Origin: Caldilineaceae bacterium
GTDB taxonomy: Bacteria; Chloroflexota; Anaerolineae; Caldilineales; Caldilineaceae
Direction of reading: 5' to 3'
Length of the DNA: 64,000 bases
Assembly (NCBI GenBank): GCA_958295845.1
Contig: OY282376.1
Location: 3,857,022-3,921,021, forward strand
Position numbers and translations under genes: made by a program. Positions within the stretch are counted from its first letter, which is position 1; each line of letters begins with the position of its first letter. Positions 55,142-64,000 of the stretch are shown here, in pieces. Under the pieces are notes generated by a model, which saw only the letters and a program-made list of their open reading frames with translations, did not search any database and was not told the DNA's origin.

Positions 55142-55867
55142 CTATCGCCCTACGCCGCGAACCACGGAGTTGGCGACGGCAAACGAATAGGGTGGATCGT
55201 CTGCCTGGGCGTCGCGATAAGTGGGAATCCAGGTCCAGCGTTCGCGGCGCTGCGTATTGGGGTGGCTGGCGTGCATGGTCAGGTCGTGGAAGAAGACTGC
55301 CCCCCCAGCCTCCAGTGGGGCGGTGACGGCCGCGCTCTCATCGACCGTTTCGGGCCGGACTCGGTGGCCAAAGCCTATGCCGTCGCTGCTGTCGCCGTCA
55401 TGGACTATACTGCCTCTGTGGGATCCTGGCATCAACTTGAGGCATCCATTCTCCGGCGTGGCGTCATCGAGCGCGACCCAGATGGAAACCTTGTGCGTCC
55501 CCTCCCAATAGGGCCAGTCCTGATGCCACGGGCTTGCGGTGTGAGTATCCGTGTCCTTATAGACGACTTTATCGCTTAGGAATTCAACGTTTGGGCCAAT
55601 AATGGCCTCCAGGATGTTGACCAGGCGTTCGTCGCGCGCAGCTTGGCGGAAAATGCCGCTGCGCCCTGCCATACCAACATACACGCCGGTGGCATCCAGC
55701 ATTTCCCTGGCGCTATTGCTGCCTCCAGACACTTGCCTTACCTCATCCAGAATCCTCCGCGCTTCCTTCTTTAGGGCTTCAACCTCCTGCCGAAGAAACA
55801 GGTTCGGTACGACTGCGAAACCGTATTCAGAAAAGGACTGGGCGATATCAGTAGTGGCTGCGTCCAT
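55142..55867 (-). CDS. Phytanoyl-CoA dioxygenase (PhyH) family protein
   Basis: 241 residues, Fe(II)/2-oxoglutarate oxygenase. First iron ligands H-x-D in SPWHQDWPYWEG, distal His in HDLTMHASHPN, 2-oxoglutarate Arg in RRERWTWIP. N-terminus FSEYGFAVVPNLFLRQEVEAL is typical. The substrate is unknown; bacterial members hydroxylate small molecules such as ectoine or natural products. It lies between the kinase-like and DegT genes on the same strand. Confidence 0.9.
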   Translation of the reverse strand: MDAATTDIAQSFSEYGFAVVPNLFLRQEVEALKKEARRILDEVRQVSGGSNSAREMLDATGVYVGMAGRSGIFRQAARDERLVNILEAIIGPNVEFLSDKVVYKDTDTHTASPWHQDWPYWEGTHKVSIWVALDDATPENGCLKLMPGSHRGSIVHDGDSSDGIGFGHRVRPETVDESAAVTAPLEAGGAVFFHDLTMHASHPNTQRRERWTWIPTYRDAQADDPPYSFAVANSVVRGVGR

Positions 55868-56019
55868 GGAAAACCGTTTCCTTTCTTGTCTCGAATAACT
55901 GCTATTTCTGCTCTGGACGAGGTCAGTATGACTTTACAATGCTGGCTGACTTCGTGTCAATGTCGTTAGTCCTGGCAGATGAGCCGTTTCTTTCCTCCTT
56001 CCCAGTGTAATGTTCAAGT

Positions 56020-57276
<1,257 letters not shown>

Positions 57277-57376
57277 GTTTTCTTCTCCTGAGTTTCGGCG
57301 AACCTAAATCATCGCAGACGGTTCACAAGATTCTATTGTATGTGGGCACAGAACCTGGGGCTGGGCTTGGGCGCTG

Positions 57377-58903
57377 TCAGCCGCCGTATCCAGCTACGTT
57401 TGTAATAACGGGGGACCAGGCGAACTCCTCGTCCAAGGGAAAGATCGGGCGTGTTATATATCTGTAAGGTAACCGGGTGAAATCCAAGTCAGAATAGCCT
57501 GGGGTCAGTGCCAGGATCTCGCGTGGTGCGGCGTCGCGTAGCTCCGGCATGAGATAGCCCAGCTTCACAACCACGATTTTGTGCTCCAGCGGCTCGATTC
57601 CGGCCATGCGAAAGTTGTTCAAGGTTGAGAAATACATGCGCCTGTCGGCAACCAATACACGCACGCCGCCCACGCGTACAGTGGCGATGGCTGCCTCCTT
57701 GGTGTCAGGCCCGGCCTGGCAGAGATGTTCCACAGTGCCCGTGACTTCCAAGGGAGCGCCATACTGCGTGTCCATCTTGCCACCCAGACTGAGCGATACG
57801 GTAGCGCCAACGCCGGCTTCGAAACAGATGCGGGCAGCCGCGCTGTCGGGAATACCGGCCACAATCGCGTCAGGGACGTTTTTGGCTATCAGACGCGAAA
57901 GAAAGTGAGGCGCGTCGCCGGGTGTGCCCGCGGTGGGATTGTCCCCGGAATCTGCGATGAAGACGCAGCTTTCCTCAGCTTCCAGGGCGAGATCGATGGC
58001 TTCGTCAGCGGACGCGGCGGCTTCCGAATCAAAAGTGAAGTTGTGGCGCTGGTCCCACATGGCCTGCGCCAGCCGTTTGGCCTGCCGCCGTGCATGGGGC
58101 AGGTGCCTCTCGTCCTCGGCAATAACCGCGACGCTGCTGGAGGAATACGGCGCGTCCGCCCAGCCGAAGCCGACCAGTATTTCGGCGGTGAGGATGCCCG
58201 GCTGTTGCCCAATCTCGACAGCCAGCGCCAGCAGCGACTTCATCGGCTCAACGTCAGTGGTCGCCCTTTCCCCGGGCAATATCATTGGCACGCGCACAAA
58301 GACTGGTCGGGGGCGATGACCGCCGCGAATACAGTGGACGAGCAGCGTCATCGCCCTTTCCAGCGTTTGGGGGGCGTCACGGTGGGGAGCGGTGCGGTAA
58401 ACCGTCCAGATGTCAGTCTTGTTGGCAAACTCTTCGGTGAGGTTGCCATGCAGGTCAAACCTGGCTGAGATTAGGACTTCGTTTCCAACAACGGCCCTGA
58501 TTGAGCGCACCAGATCGGTCTCGCCGCTCCAGATATTTTCGACCAGAAGCGCGCCATGCAGGACCAGGCAGATGCCGTCGAGTTGACCCGCCTGCTCAAT
58601 ACCTTCGACGATCTCGTCTCGCAACTGGAGGTAGGCGGTCTGTTCCACAGTGCCGGATGGGGCCAAGGCACCTGCGTACAATACAGGTACCAGTTCAACG
58701 CCCAGGTCGTCCTCCATTTCGGCAAGCGTGGCGTATTTCGGTCCCGCCGATGACCCCGTCGCCGCCCCCGCTGCGTAGGGCGAAAACGGGCCTGCCCCCT
58801 GCAGTAGCTCTTGGCCGCGCCAGACACGGAAATGCTCTAATCTGGTAGTTATAGGAGATGTGTTAAGGGCTTCGTGACTTATTCCGCCGATTGCAATACG
58901 CAT
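57377..58903 (-). CDS. M81-family metallopeptidase (MlrC-like)
   Basis: 508 residues. The N-terminus MRIAIGGISHEALNTSPITT with conserved H-E, the segments ISARFDLHGNLTEEF and YRTAPHRDAPQT, and FIADSGDNPTAGTPGDAPHFL are the MlrC signature. These include the metal-binding Asp and His residues of the family described from microcystin degraders. ATG 58903 is used; upstream codons lack similarity. Family members in environmental bacteria probably have other substrates, and the name should not be read as microcystin degradation. Confidence 0.9.
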   Translation of the reverse strand: MRIAIGGISHEALNTSPITTRLEHFRVWRGQELLQGAGPFSPYAAGAATGSSAGPKYATLAEMEDDLGVELVPVLYAGALAPSGTVEQTAYLQLRDEIVEGIEQAGQLDGICLVLHGALLVENIWSGETDLVRSIRAVVGNEVLISARFDLHGNLTEEFANKTDIWTVYRTAPHRDAPQTLERAMTLLVHCIRGGHRPRPVFVRVPMILPGERATTDVEPMKSLLALAVEIGQQPGILTAEILVGFGWADAPYSSSSVAVIAEDERHLPHARRQAKRLAQAMWDQRHNFTFDSEAAASADEAIDLALEAEESCVFIADSGDNPTAGTPGDAPHFLSRLIAKNVPDAIVAGIPDSAAARICFEAGVGATVSLSLGGKMDTQYGAPLEVTGTVEHLCQAGPDTKEAAIATVRVGGVRVLVADRRMYFSTLNNFRMAGIEPLEHKIVVVKLGYLMPELRDAAPREILALTPGYSDLDFTRLPYRYITRPIFPLDEEFAWSPVITNVAGYGG

Positions 58904-59184
58904 TGTGTCTGTTCCCGTTAGCGAAACTCTTGGATTGACCGTCGCTTGAAGCGACACTATGTCGATGAACGGAATTCAATGAAAAATTGCCGAGTCCAAA
59001 ACTTCTGGCGACTCATCACTGAAGGTAGCTGTCACATTGGATCTCAAGAGTCGGCAGGCGGCACCATGCCTAGAGATTTTGTGGCCCAGTTTCAGTAGGG
59101 ATAATATATTCTTATCCAGATTGATCCAGATGGCAACGCCATAGCTGGCGTCTTCCTCTCCTGCCAACAGTTAGAAGGTGTCAG

Positions 59185-59775
59185 TTGGAAAGTCAGAACG
59201 TCCCAGAAATTCGGTTCCGCCCAGTAACCGTGGAGCGGCTTACCGATCTGGCAGATTTCTCGCTGTGTCACGGCAAGTTCCGGTACTGCTCTTGTATGCG
59301 GTGGCGCATGACTAGCACCGCATTTCGCCGCTCAACTAAAGAAGACCGTGTGGCCGCTCTGGAAGAGCTGGTGCGGGCGGGCACACCCGTCGGCATCCTC
59401 GCCTACAGCGGGACGGAGCCGGTTGGCTGGTGTTCAATCGCGCCGCGAGAGACCTACGCAGCGTTGGAGCGCTCCCGCGTGCTGCCTCGAATTGACGACA
59501 CGCCGGTCTGGTCGGTGGTGTGCCTTTTCGTTGACCGCCATTTCCGGCGTCAAGGGTTGACGTGCCGGCTGTTGAAAGCTGCGATAGCCTATGCCCGCGA
59601 TCAGGGCGCATCTGCTGTCGAAGGTTACCCGGTTGCGCCGGATGCCCCTTCGTACACTTACATGGGGTCGCCGGAGACTTTTCGACGCGCCGGCTTCGTG
59701 GATGTGACACCTGCAGGTCAAAATAGAGTGGTGATGCGCTACGACTCAAGTTGCGGGAAACGGCCGAAATCTTGA
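59185..59775 (+). CDS. GNAT-family N-acetyltransferase
   Basis: 196 residues from a TTG start preceded by AGAAGG. Acetyl-CoA fold: GILAYSGTEPVGWCSIAPRE, VVCLFVDRHFRRQGLTCRLLKAAIAYARDQGA, read as VDRHFRRQGLTCRLL (the Q/RxxGxG/A loop is RRQGLT), and YMGSPETFRRAGFVDV. The N-terminal HGKFRYCSCMRWRMT is Cys-rich. Substrate unknown. The hydroxyacid dehydrogenase gene follows at 80 bases. Confidence 0.85.
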   Translation: MESQNVPEIRFRPVTVERLTDLADFSLCHGKFRYCSCMRWRMTSTAFRRSTKEDRVAALEELVRAGTPVGILAYSGTEPVGWCSIAPRETYAALERSRVLPRIDDTPVWSVVCLFVDRHFRRQGLTCRLLKAAIAYARDQGASAVEGYPVAPDAPSYTYMGSPETFRRAGFVDVTPAGQNRVVMRYDSSCGKRPKS

Positions 59776-59855
59776 CATAGTTGCGCGCACACTCTATCCT
59801 TCCAGGACAATTTTGCCTCCCCGATTCAACCAGTCGACAAGCCGGAGCAGATTTC

Positions 59856-60842
59856 ATGAATCCTTCTGAATTGACGCACATCTGGAGCGAGGCGCCCCAG
59901 CTTTCGGACGCTCTTACCAAGTTTCCCCAATCGATCACACGCCTGATCGCAGACCCTGCTGACCCTGTGGGCAGCGCCAGGCCGGCCCAGGCGATTCTGG
60001 CCGCCGCGGCAATCCGCTACAACGACGAAGTCTTTGATCGGTTGCCCAATCTGCGCATCCTCGTGCGCACCGGTATCGGCATCGACAACGTAGACATAGA
60101 CGCCGCCACCCGCCATCACGTTGTATTCTGCAACACGCCAGACGGCCCCACCGAATCAACCGCCGAACACACGGTCGCTCTGATGCTGGCAGTGGCCAAG
60201 CAGGCCAAACCGGGGATGGAGCAGCTGGCTGCCGGTGACTTCGCGCCTAGAGGGTTGCCGATGGGCACGGAACTGATGGGGAAGACGCTCGGGCTGGTGG
60301 GACTGGGCCGCATCGGCGGGCGCGTAGCCCATATTTGCGGGCGCGGATTCGACATGCGAGTGCTGGCCTTCGATCCCTACATCACCGCGGAGCGGGCCGC
60401 CGAGCTTGGCGTAGAACTCGCTGATCTGGACACCGTCATCACCAGCGCCGACTTTCTCAGCATGCACGCGCCATCAACGCCGGAAACCCACCATCTGATG
60501 AATGCCGACCGCTTCGCCCAGATGAAGACCGAGGCCGTCCTCCTAAATCTGGCCCGCGGCCCGCTTGTGGACCCAGAGGCGCTCTTGGAGGCGCTAGATA
60601 ACGGGCAGATCCTCGGCGCGGGGCTGGATGTGTTTGACCCGGAGCCGCCCCCGGTCTCTTCGCGACTGCGCACCCATCCCAAGATCGTGGCGACCCCTCA
60701 CTCGTCGACGACAACGATCGAAGGCCGCGGGCGCATCGAACACATGGCTGTGGACGCGGTGCTCGACTTTTTCAACGGCAGGCAGCCGAAAGACATCTGC
60801 AACCCGGGGGTTCTGGAACACGTCCAGTTTAGCAGTAGCTGA
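59856..60842 (+). CDS. D-2-hydroxyacid dehydrogenase family protein (phosphoglycerate dehydrogenase-like)
   Basis: 328 residues. Substrate domain VRTGIGIDNVDIDAAT, the NAD motif GLVGLGRIGGRVAHICGRG, catalytic Arg in LNLARGPLVDPEAL, Glu in GAGLDVFDPEPPP and His in VATPHSSTTT. The His is followed by Ser-Ser rather than the usual Ile-Gly or Ala-Gly. No ACT or regulatory domain, so a true SerA role is uncertain. ATG 59856 follows GGAGCAG. Confidence 0.9.
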   Translation: MNPSELTHIWSEAPQLSDALTKFPQSITRLIADPADPVGSARPAQAILAAAAIRYNDEVFDRLPNLRILVRTGIGIDNVDIDAATRHHVVFCNTPDGPTESTAEHTVALMLAVAKQAKPGMEQLAAGDFAPRGLPMGTELMGKTLGLVGLGRIGGRVAHICGRGFDMRVLAFDPYITAERAAELGVELADLDTVITSADFLSMHAPSTPETHHLMNADRFAQMKTEAVLLNLARGPLVDPEALLEALDNGQILGAGLDVFDPEPPPVSSRLRTHPKIVATPHSSTTTIEGRGRIEHMAVDAVLDFFNGRQPKDICNPGVLEHVQFSSS

Positions 60843-60899
60843 TTGGCAGTCAGCCGCTCTTGGCCGCTGCGCGGTGGAGGGAATTCAGACGTTCATTGG

Positions 60900-63620
60900 T
60901 CATTTATACTGCACTTCCACAGTAGTCACGCGTGGGGTGCCGCACGCATTCCACGCGCCCAGGGCCAGTCTGTACTGAACCCATTGGCCGGCACTTGCTT
61001 CTGCCTGCAACGCCTGCGGCCCTTCAATCCACTCCGCGCCATCGCCAGACCCTTGCCACGCCGCTCTTTCCAACGCAGCGACCGTGTCCCCAAATCGTAA
61101 CTGGGCCTTGACCCAGGTGCGCGGCGGCGTCTCCGCCCGCCAGGAAATCTCCGTCACGCGGGCGCCCGCCGGCAGTTTGAACGGCGCCGACAGATAGTAC
61201 TCCTCCGCGCCGCGGTCGGCGATGCTGTGCGGGCTGACAGCGGTCATGCCATGCGGGCCTGACGTCGGCAGCCGCGTCACGCGCTCGGCGCTGAAGCCAT
61301 TAGGGCCATTCCACCAGACAGCCGAAAAGCCGATATGGTCGCCCTCCACCTTGTGGTTGGCGATCGCCAAGTCGGTCCAGCCGTTACCATTGAAGTCGGC
61401 GGCAACACAGCCGGACGCGGAGTGTGTGAACAGGCGCGTGCGATCTGCCGCGGCAAAGCCGCGCCCGGCGCGGTTCCAGTAGAGGAAGGAGTCGATGTCC
61501 CGTTCGCGGCCATTGTGATAGGAGCAGATGAAGAGGTCCAGCATGCCGTCGTTGTTGAAGTCGGCCACGGCCATCGAGTTGACCGCGCTGGCGGGCAGGA
61601 GAGTGCGCCGGTCCTCGCGCAGGCCATCAGGCCCGTTCCAGTAGATGTAGACGAATGAGTCGTGCGGGCCGTCCTGCGAGGTCATGTGGCCGCCGATGAT
61701 GAGGTCCAGATAGCCGTTGCCAGTCAGGTCGGCGGCGCGGGCGCAGGCGCCGCGCACGACTGAAAGGGGCTGGCAGCGGTCCATGCTGAAGCCTTCCGGC
61801 CCGCCCCAGAGGATGAAACTGCGGTCGTACGCAATCTGGGGCACGACCAGGTCCAGCCAGCCGTTATTGTTGAGATCGGCTAGATAGATCCAGCGCGGCT
61901 CGTTGTAAATCACGCCCTCGTGTTCCAGGCGGATGCGTTGGGGGTTGGCAGTGTCGAAACAGAGCCCGTGTGCGTCTCCGGGGTCAGGTTGGACGCCGAA
62001 GAAGACGAGCAGATCGGGGTTGTCGAAACCGCAGAAGATCAGATCAAGGTAGCCGTCGCGGTTGATGTCGGCGGCGCAAACGCCGTGCGCCCGGTCTGTG
62101 GGGAGAATCGATGAGGGTTCGTCCGCAAAGCCCTGCGGCCCGTTCAGGAGCAGATAGGAGCCCGGGTCGCGGTCTACCGAGTTTTCCGACGCGTTGGCGA
62201 GAACGATGTCGACTAAGCCGTCGTCATTGAAATCACAGCAGAGGGCTTCGACCGCGCCCCAGCCGGGCAGCTCCTTCCGCCTTTCCGGGGAAAACCCGTC
62301 GGCCTCACCAAAGTAAATGTAGGGGCTGATGTTGCCGAGGCGGTTACGGCCGAAGTGGTTGACAAAGATTACATGAGGCAAGGCTTCCGGGCCAGCCTTG
62401 GCAACCAGGACGCGGCGGGCGTCCTGGCAAGGCAGCCTGACCGGCTCGGGGTCGACACCTGTGCGCGTGCCGCGGTAGATGAGTGAGTCGGCGCTGTAGG
62501 ATTCAGCGGTATAGCTCTGGCAGAGGATCACCTCAGCGCAGCCGTCTCCGTTCAGGTCTGCAGCGGCGATGTCGCAAGCGTGATGGCTGCTTAGCGGTGT
62601 GCGCCGGGTTTCGTCAAAACCCTGCCCGCTCCCCCAATAGATCCACGAGCGCTCTCCCTCTTCACAAGGTTCGCGGCAGGCCAGCACCAGGTCGTCGAAA
62701 CCATTGCCGTTGACGTCTCCCACCGTCACCGCCATGGCGTTAGAGCAGTACAGCCTCAGAGGCGAGCCAAGGCGCCTGCCGGCTTCGACAGGCACAAGAA
62801 GAACGCTCTGTGACCGGGGTAGGAACAGGTGGGGAACGCCGTCCAGGTGGACGATACCAGCCAGCGGCTTTGCTTCCTCGACGTGCTCGGCGTACTGAAC
62901 CGCCGACTCGGTTGCGGGGGCGTGCGCCACTTCGGGGTCGCTGCAGACAGACGCACGCTCAGCGTTGATGCCATCGGCGCCGCCCCAATAAATGGTTACG
63001 CCGCCGTTGTCTGAACGGACGACCAGGTCGGCATAGCCGTCGCCGTCGAGGTCGCAGGCGGCCAGTTGATCGGCAACGATGTCGAGATCGACGAACCTGT
63101 GCGGTTCGAATCCCAATTCGGTCTGATAGAAGAGGCGCAGCTTACCCTGGCTGACGAAAGCCAGGTCAGGGCGGCCGTCGCCGTCGAAGTCGGCGGCTGC
63201 CACCGACTCGCATTGCGGGACGGGCAACTGCTGCTGGCGCCGTTCGCTCATGCCATCGGGGGCGCCGTAGTAGATGATGGCGTTGAGGTCGGGGCGAATG
63301 CCGTTGTTGCGCATCCCCAGAATGAGATCATCGTAGCCGTCCCCGTTGAGATCGGCGATCGCGCCTGTCCAGGCTCCCTCTGACGGCAGCTCGGTACGGC
63401 TCGCGTCCCCAAGCGGGTCATCATAAACATAGGCCGGTGGACGCTCCTGGTGGTTCTGGCTGTTGCAGAATAACAGGTCCAGGTGGCCGTTGCCGTTGAG
63501 GTCGTATTGGTGAATGCGTTGCAGCACGCCGGCGCGGGAAACATACAGGTTCTGGCCGGCGTTGCCGAATTGGCCCACGCGGAAGTCATTGAAGCCGCGG
63601 GTAGTCCAGGTGAAGGTCAT
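60900..63620 (-). CDS. FG-GAP/VCBS repeat protein with 14 beta-propeller blades
   Basis: 906 residues. Twelve clear Ca-binding blade motifs of the type D-x-(N/D)-G-(D/N)-G..D-L: DLNGNGHLDLLF, DLNGDGYDDLIL, DFDGDGRPDLAF, DLDGDGYADLVV, DVNGNGFDDLVL, DLNGDGCAEVIL, DFNDDGLVDIVL, DINRDGYLDLIF, DLNNNGWLDLVV, DLTGNGYLDLII, DFNNDGMLDLFI, DFNGNGWTDLAI. Two worn ones (IVHLDGVPHLFLPRSQ and a segment with LPHVIFVNH) fall between them. The total of 14 fits two seven-bladed propellers. The last 110 residues form another beta-rich domain. No signal peptide or anchor is visible at MTFTWTTRGFNDF, unusual for this normally extracellular family. Confidence 0.9.
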   Translation of the reverse strand: MTFTWTTRGFNDFRVGQFGNAGQNLYVSRAGVLQRIHQYDLNGNGHLDLLFCNSQNHQERPPAYVYDDPLGDASRTELPSEGAWTGAIADLNGDGYDDLILGMRNNGIRPDLNAIIYYGAPDGMSERRQQQLPVPQCESVAAADFDGDGRPDLAFVSQGKLRLFYQTELGFEPHRFVDLDIVADQLAACDLDGDGYADLVVRSDNGGVTIYWGGADGINAERASVCSDPEVAHAPATESAVQYAEHVEEAKPLAGIVHLDGVPHLFLPRSQSVLLVPVEAGRRLGSPLRLYCSNAMAVTVGDVNGNGFDDLVLACREPCEEGERSWIYWGSGQGFDETRRTPLSSHHACDIAAADLNGDGCAEVILCQSYTAESYSADSLIYRGTRTGVDPEPVRLPCQDARRVLVAKAGPEALPHVIFVNHFGRNRLGNISPYIYFGEADGFSPERRKELPGWGAVEALCCDFNDDGLVDIVLANASENSVDRDPGSYLLLNGPQGFADEPSSILPTDRAHGVCAADINRDGYLDLIFCGFDNPDLLVFFGVQPDPGDAHGLCFDTANPQRIRLEHEGVIYNEPRWIYLADLNNNGWLDLVVPQIAYDRSFILWGGPEGFSMDRCQPLSVVRGACARAADLTGNGYLDLIIGGHMTSQDGPHDSFVYIYWNGPDGLREDRRTLLPASAVNSMAVADFNNDGMLDLFICSYHNGRERDIDSFLYWNRAGRGFAAADRTRLFTHSASGCVAADFNGNGWTDLAIANHKVEGDHIGFSAVWWNGPNGFSAERVTRLPTSGPHGMTAVSPHSIADRGAEEYYLSAPFKLPAGARVTEISWRAETPPRTWVKAQLRFGDTVAALERAAWQGSGDGAEWIEGPQALQAEASAGQWVQYRLALGAWNACGTPRVTTVEVQYK

Positions 63621-63846
63621 GGGTTGAGACTGTAAACTGTAAGAAAGGCATTGTCAATCCGCGATTTGTCGACTTGGGCCCGCTGAATTGCATTCTGACT
63701 CAATCCGCAGGCACTCTGCACAGTTCATTGAGAACGAATGTAGGGTAGACGAAGATGCCAATCTTCACTATACTCTCTAACAGATTTCCGCAGTCCACAG
63801 TATAGATAAATCCTCTTGCCTTGGATACGTAGTCAGGAGCGATCAG

Positions 63847-64000
63847 ATGGCAGTTAAGCAGGTTCTCTTGCTGGGACATCCGAAACTGTACGAAGTCTGC
63901 GAGCCGGTGCGGCCCGATGAAGTTGAAGGCCTGGAACCGGTGGTCCAGGATCTGCATGACACCCTGTTTGATTTTCGGGCCAAATATGGCGTCGGCCGTG
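63847..64000 (+). CDS. def: Peptide deformylase (start only, cut by window end)
   Basis: 51 codons are visible from ATG 63847, preceded by CAGGAG. The sequence VLLLGHPKLYEVCEPV and the segment ending FDFRAKYGVGR match the N-terminus of peptide deformylases just before the GIAAPQ motif, which lies beyond the window. It would remove the formyl group from nascent proteins. Only the N-terminal third is visible. Confidence 0.8.
   Translation, partial: MAVKQVLLLGHPKLYEVCEPVRPDEVEGLEPVVQDLHDTLFDFRAKYGVGR

Overview
The window is a gene-dense bacterial chromosome segment using the standard code. Moderately GC-rich codon use, a T-box riboswitch, many ATGA-type gene overlaps, Tat-type lipoprotein sugar-binding proteins and a SelB gene fit a Chloroflexota (Caldilinea/Anaerolinea-like) genome. 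That placement is inference from gene content; no rRNA or other marker was used.

Region 1 (1-2666) holds the 3' part of ftsH, a small two-helix membrane protein and a dCMP deaminase. Region 2 (2845-14799, plus strand) is a Trp-regulated operon. A consensus promoter and a complete T-box leader with a UGG (Trp) specifier precede trpE-trpS-trpG-(phosphotransferase)-trpD-trpC-(DUF554)-trpF-aroC-aroKB fusion-aroQ. Region 3 (14910-20573, plus strand) holds an orphan sugar-binding protein, an M23-family protein, two unknown genes and a PucR-type regulator.

Region 4 (20575-31193, minus strand) converges on region 2/3. It reads aroH-pheA2-pheA1-aroF2-aroF1-tyrA-aroA-aroE-trpB-trpA. In front of aroH lies a promoter, a 76-codon leader reading frame with nine aromatic codons in a 16-codon stretch (5 Phe, 2 Trp, 2 Tyr), and an intrinsic terminator just past its stop codon. 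This looks like a ribosome-mediated attenuator sensing all three aromatic amino acids. Regions 2 and 4 together encode every enzyme from DAHP synthesis to Trp, and to phenylpyruvate and hydroxyphenylpyruvate; only the last transaminase is not seen. DAHP synthase and prephenate dehydratase are each tandemly duplicated. In each pair one copy keeps the known allosteric-site residues and the other has lost them.

Region 5 (31255-42604) holds a membrane protein, an SDR dehydrogenase, then an overlapping Uma2-nitroreductase-EndoQ/UvrD set whose last gene fuses a deaminated-base endonuclease to a UvrD helicase. Opposite runs an overlapping coiled-coil-selB-aldo/keto reductase operon. Region 6 (42848-50244) holds an enolase-superfamily enzyme, a VOC protein, two GT4 glycosyltransferases, an aldo/keto reductase, a PlsC-type acyltransferase and an aquaporin.

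Region 7 (50438-64000) holds a carbohydrate ABC transporter (binding protein plus two permeases), a kinase-like protein, a phytanoyl-CoA-dioxygenase-family enzyme, a DegT aminotransferase, an MlrC-type M81 peptidase, a GNAT acetyltransferase, a D-2-hydroxyacid dehydrogenase, a large FG-GAP repeat protein with 14 recognisable blades, and the start of a peptide deformylase gene. No CRISPR array, insertion sequence, tRNA or rRNA gene was recognised.
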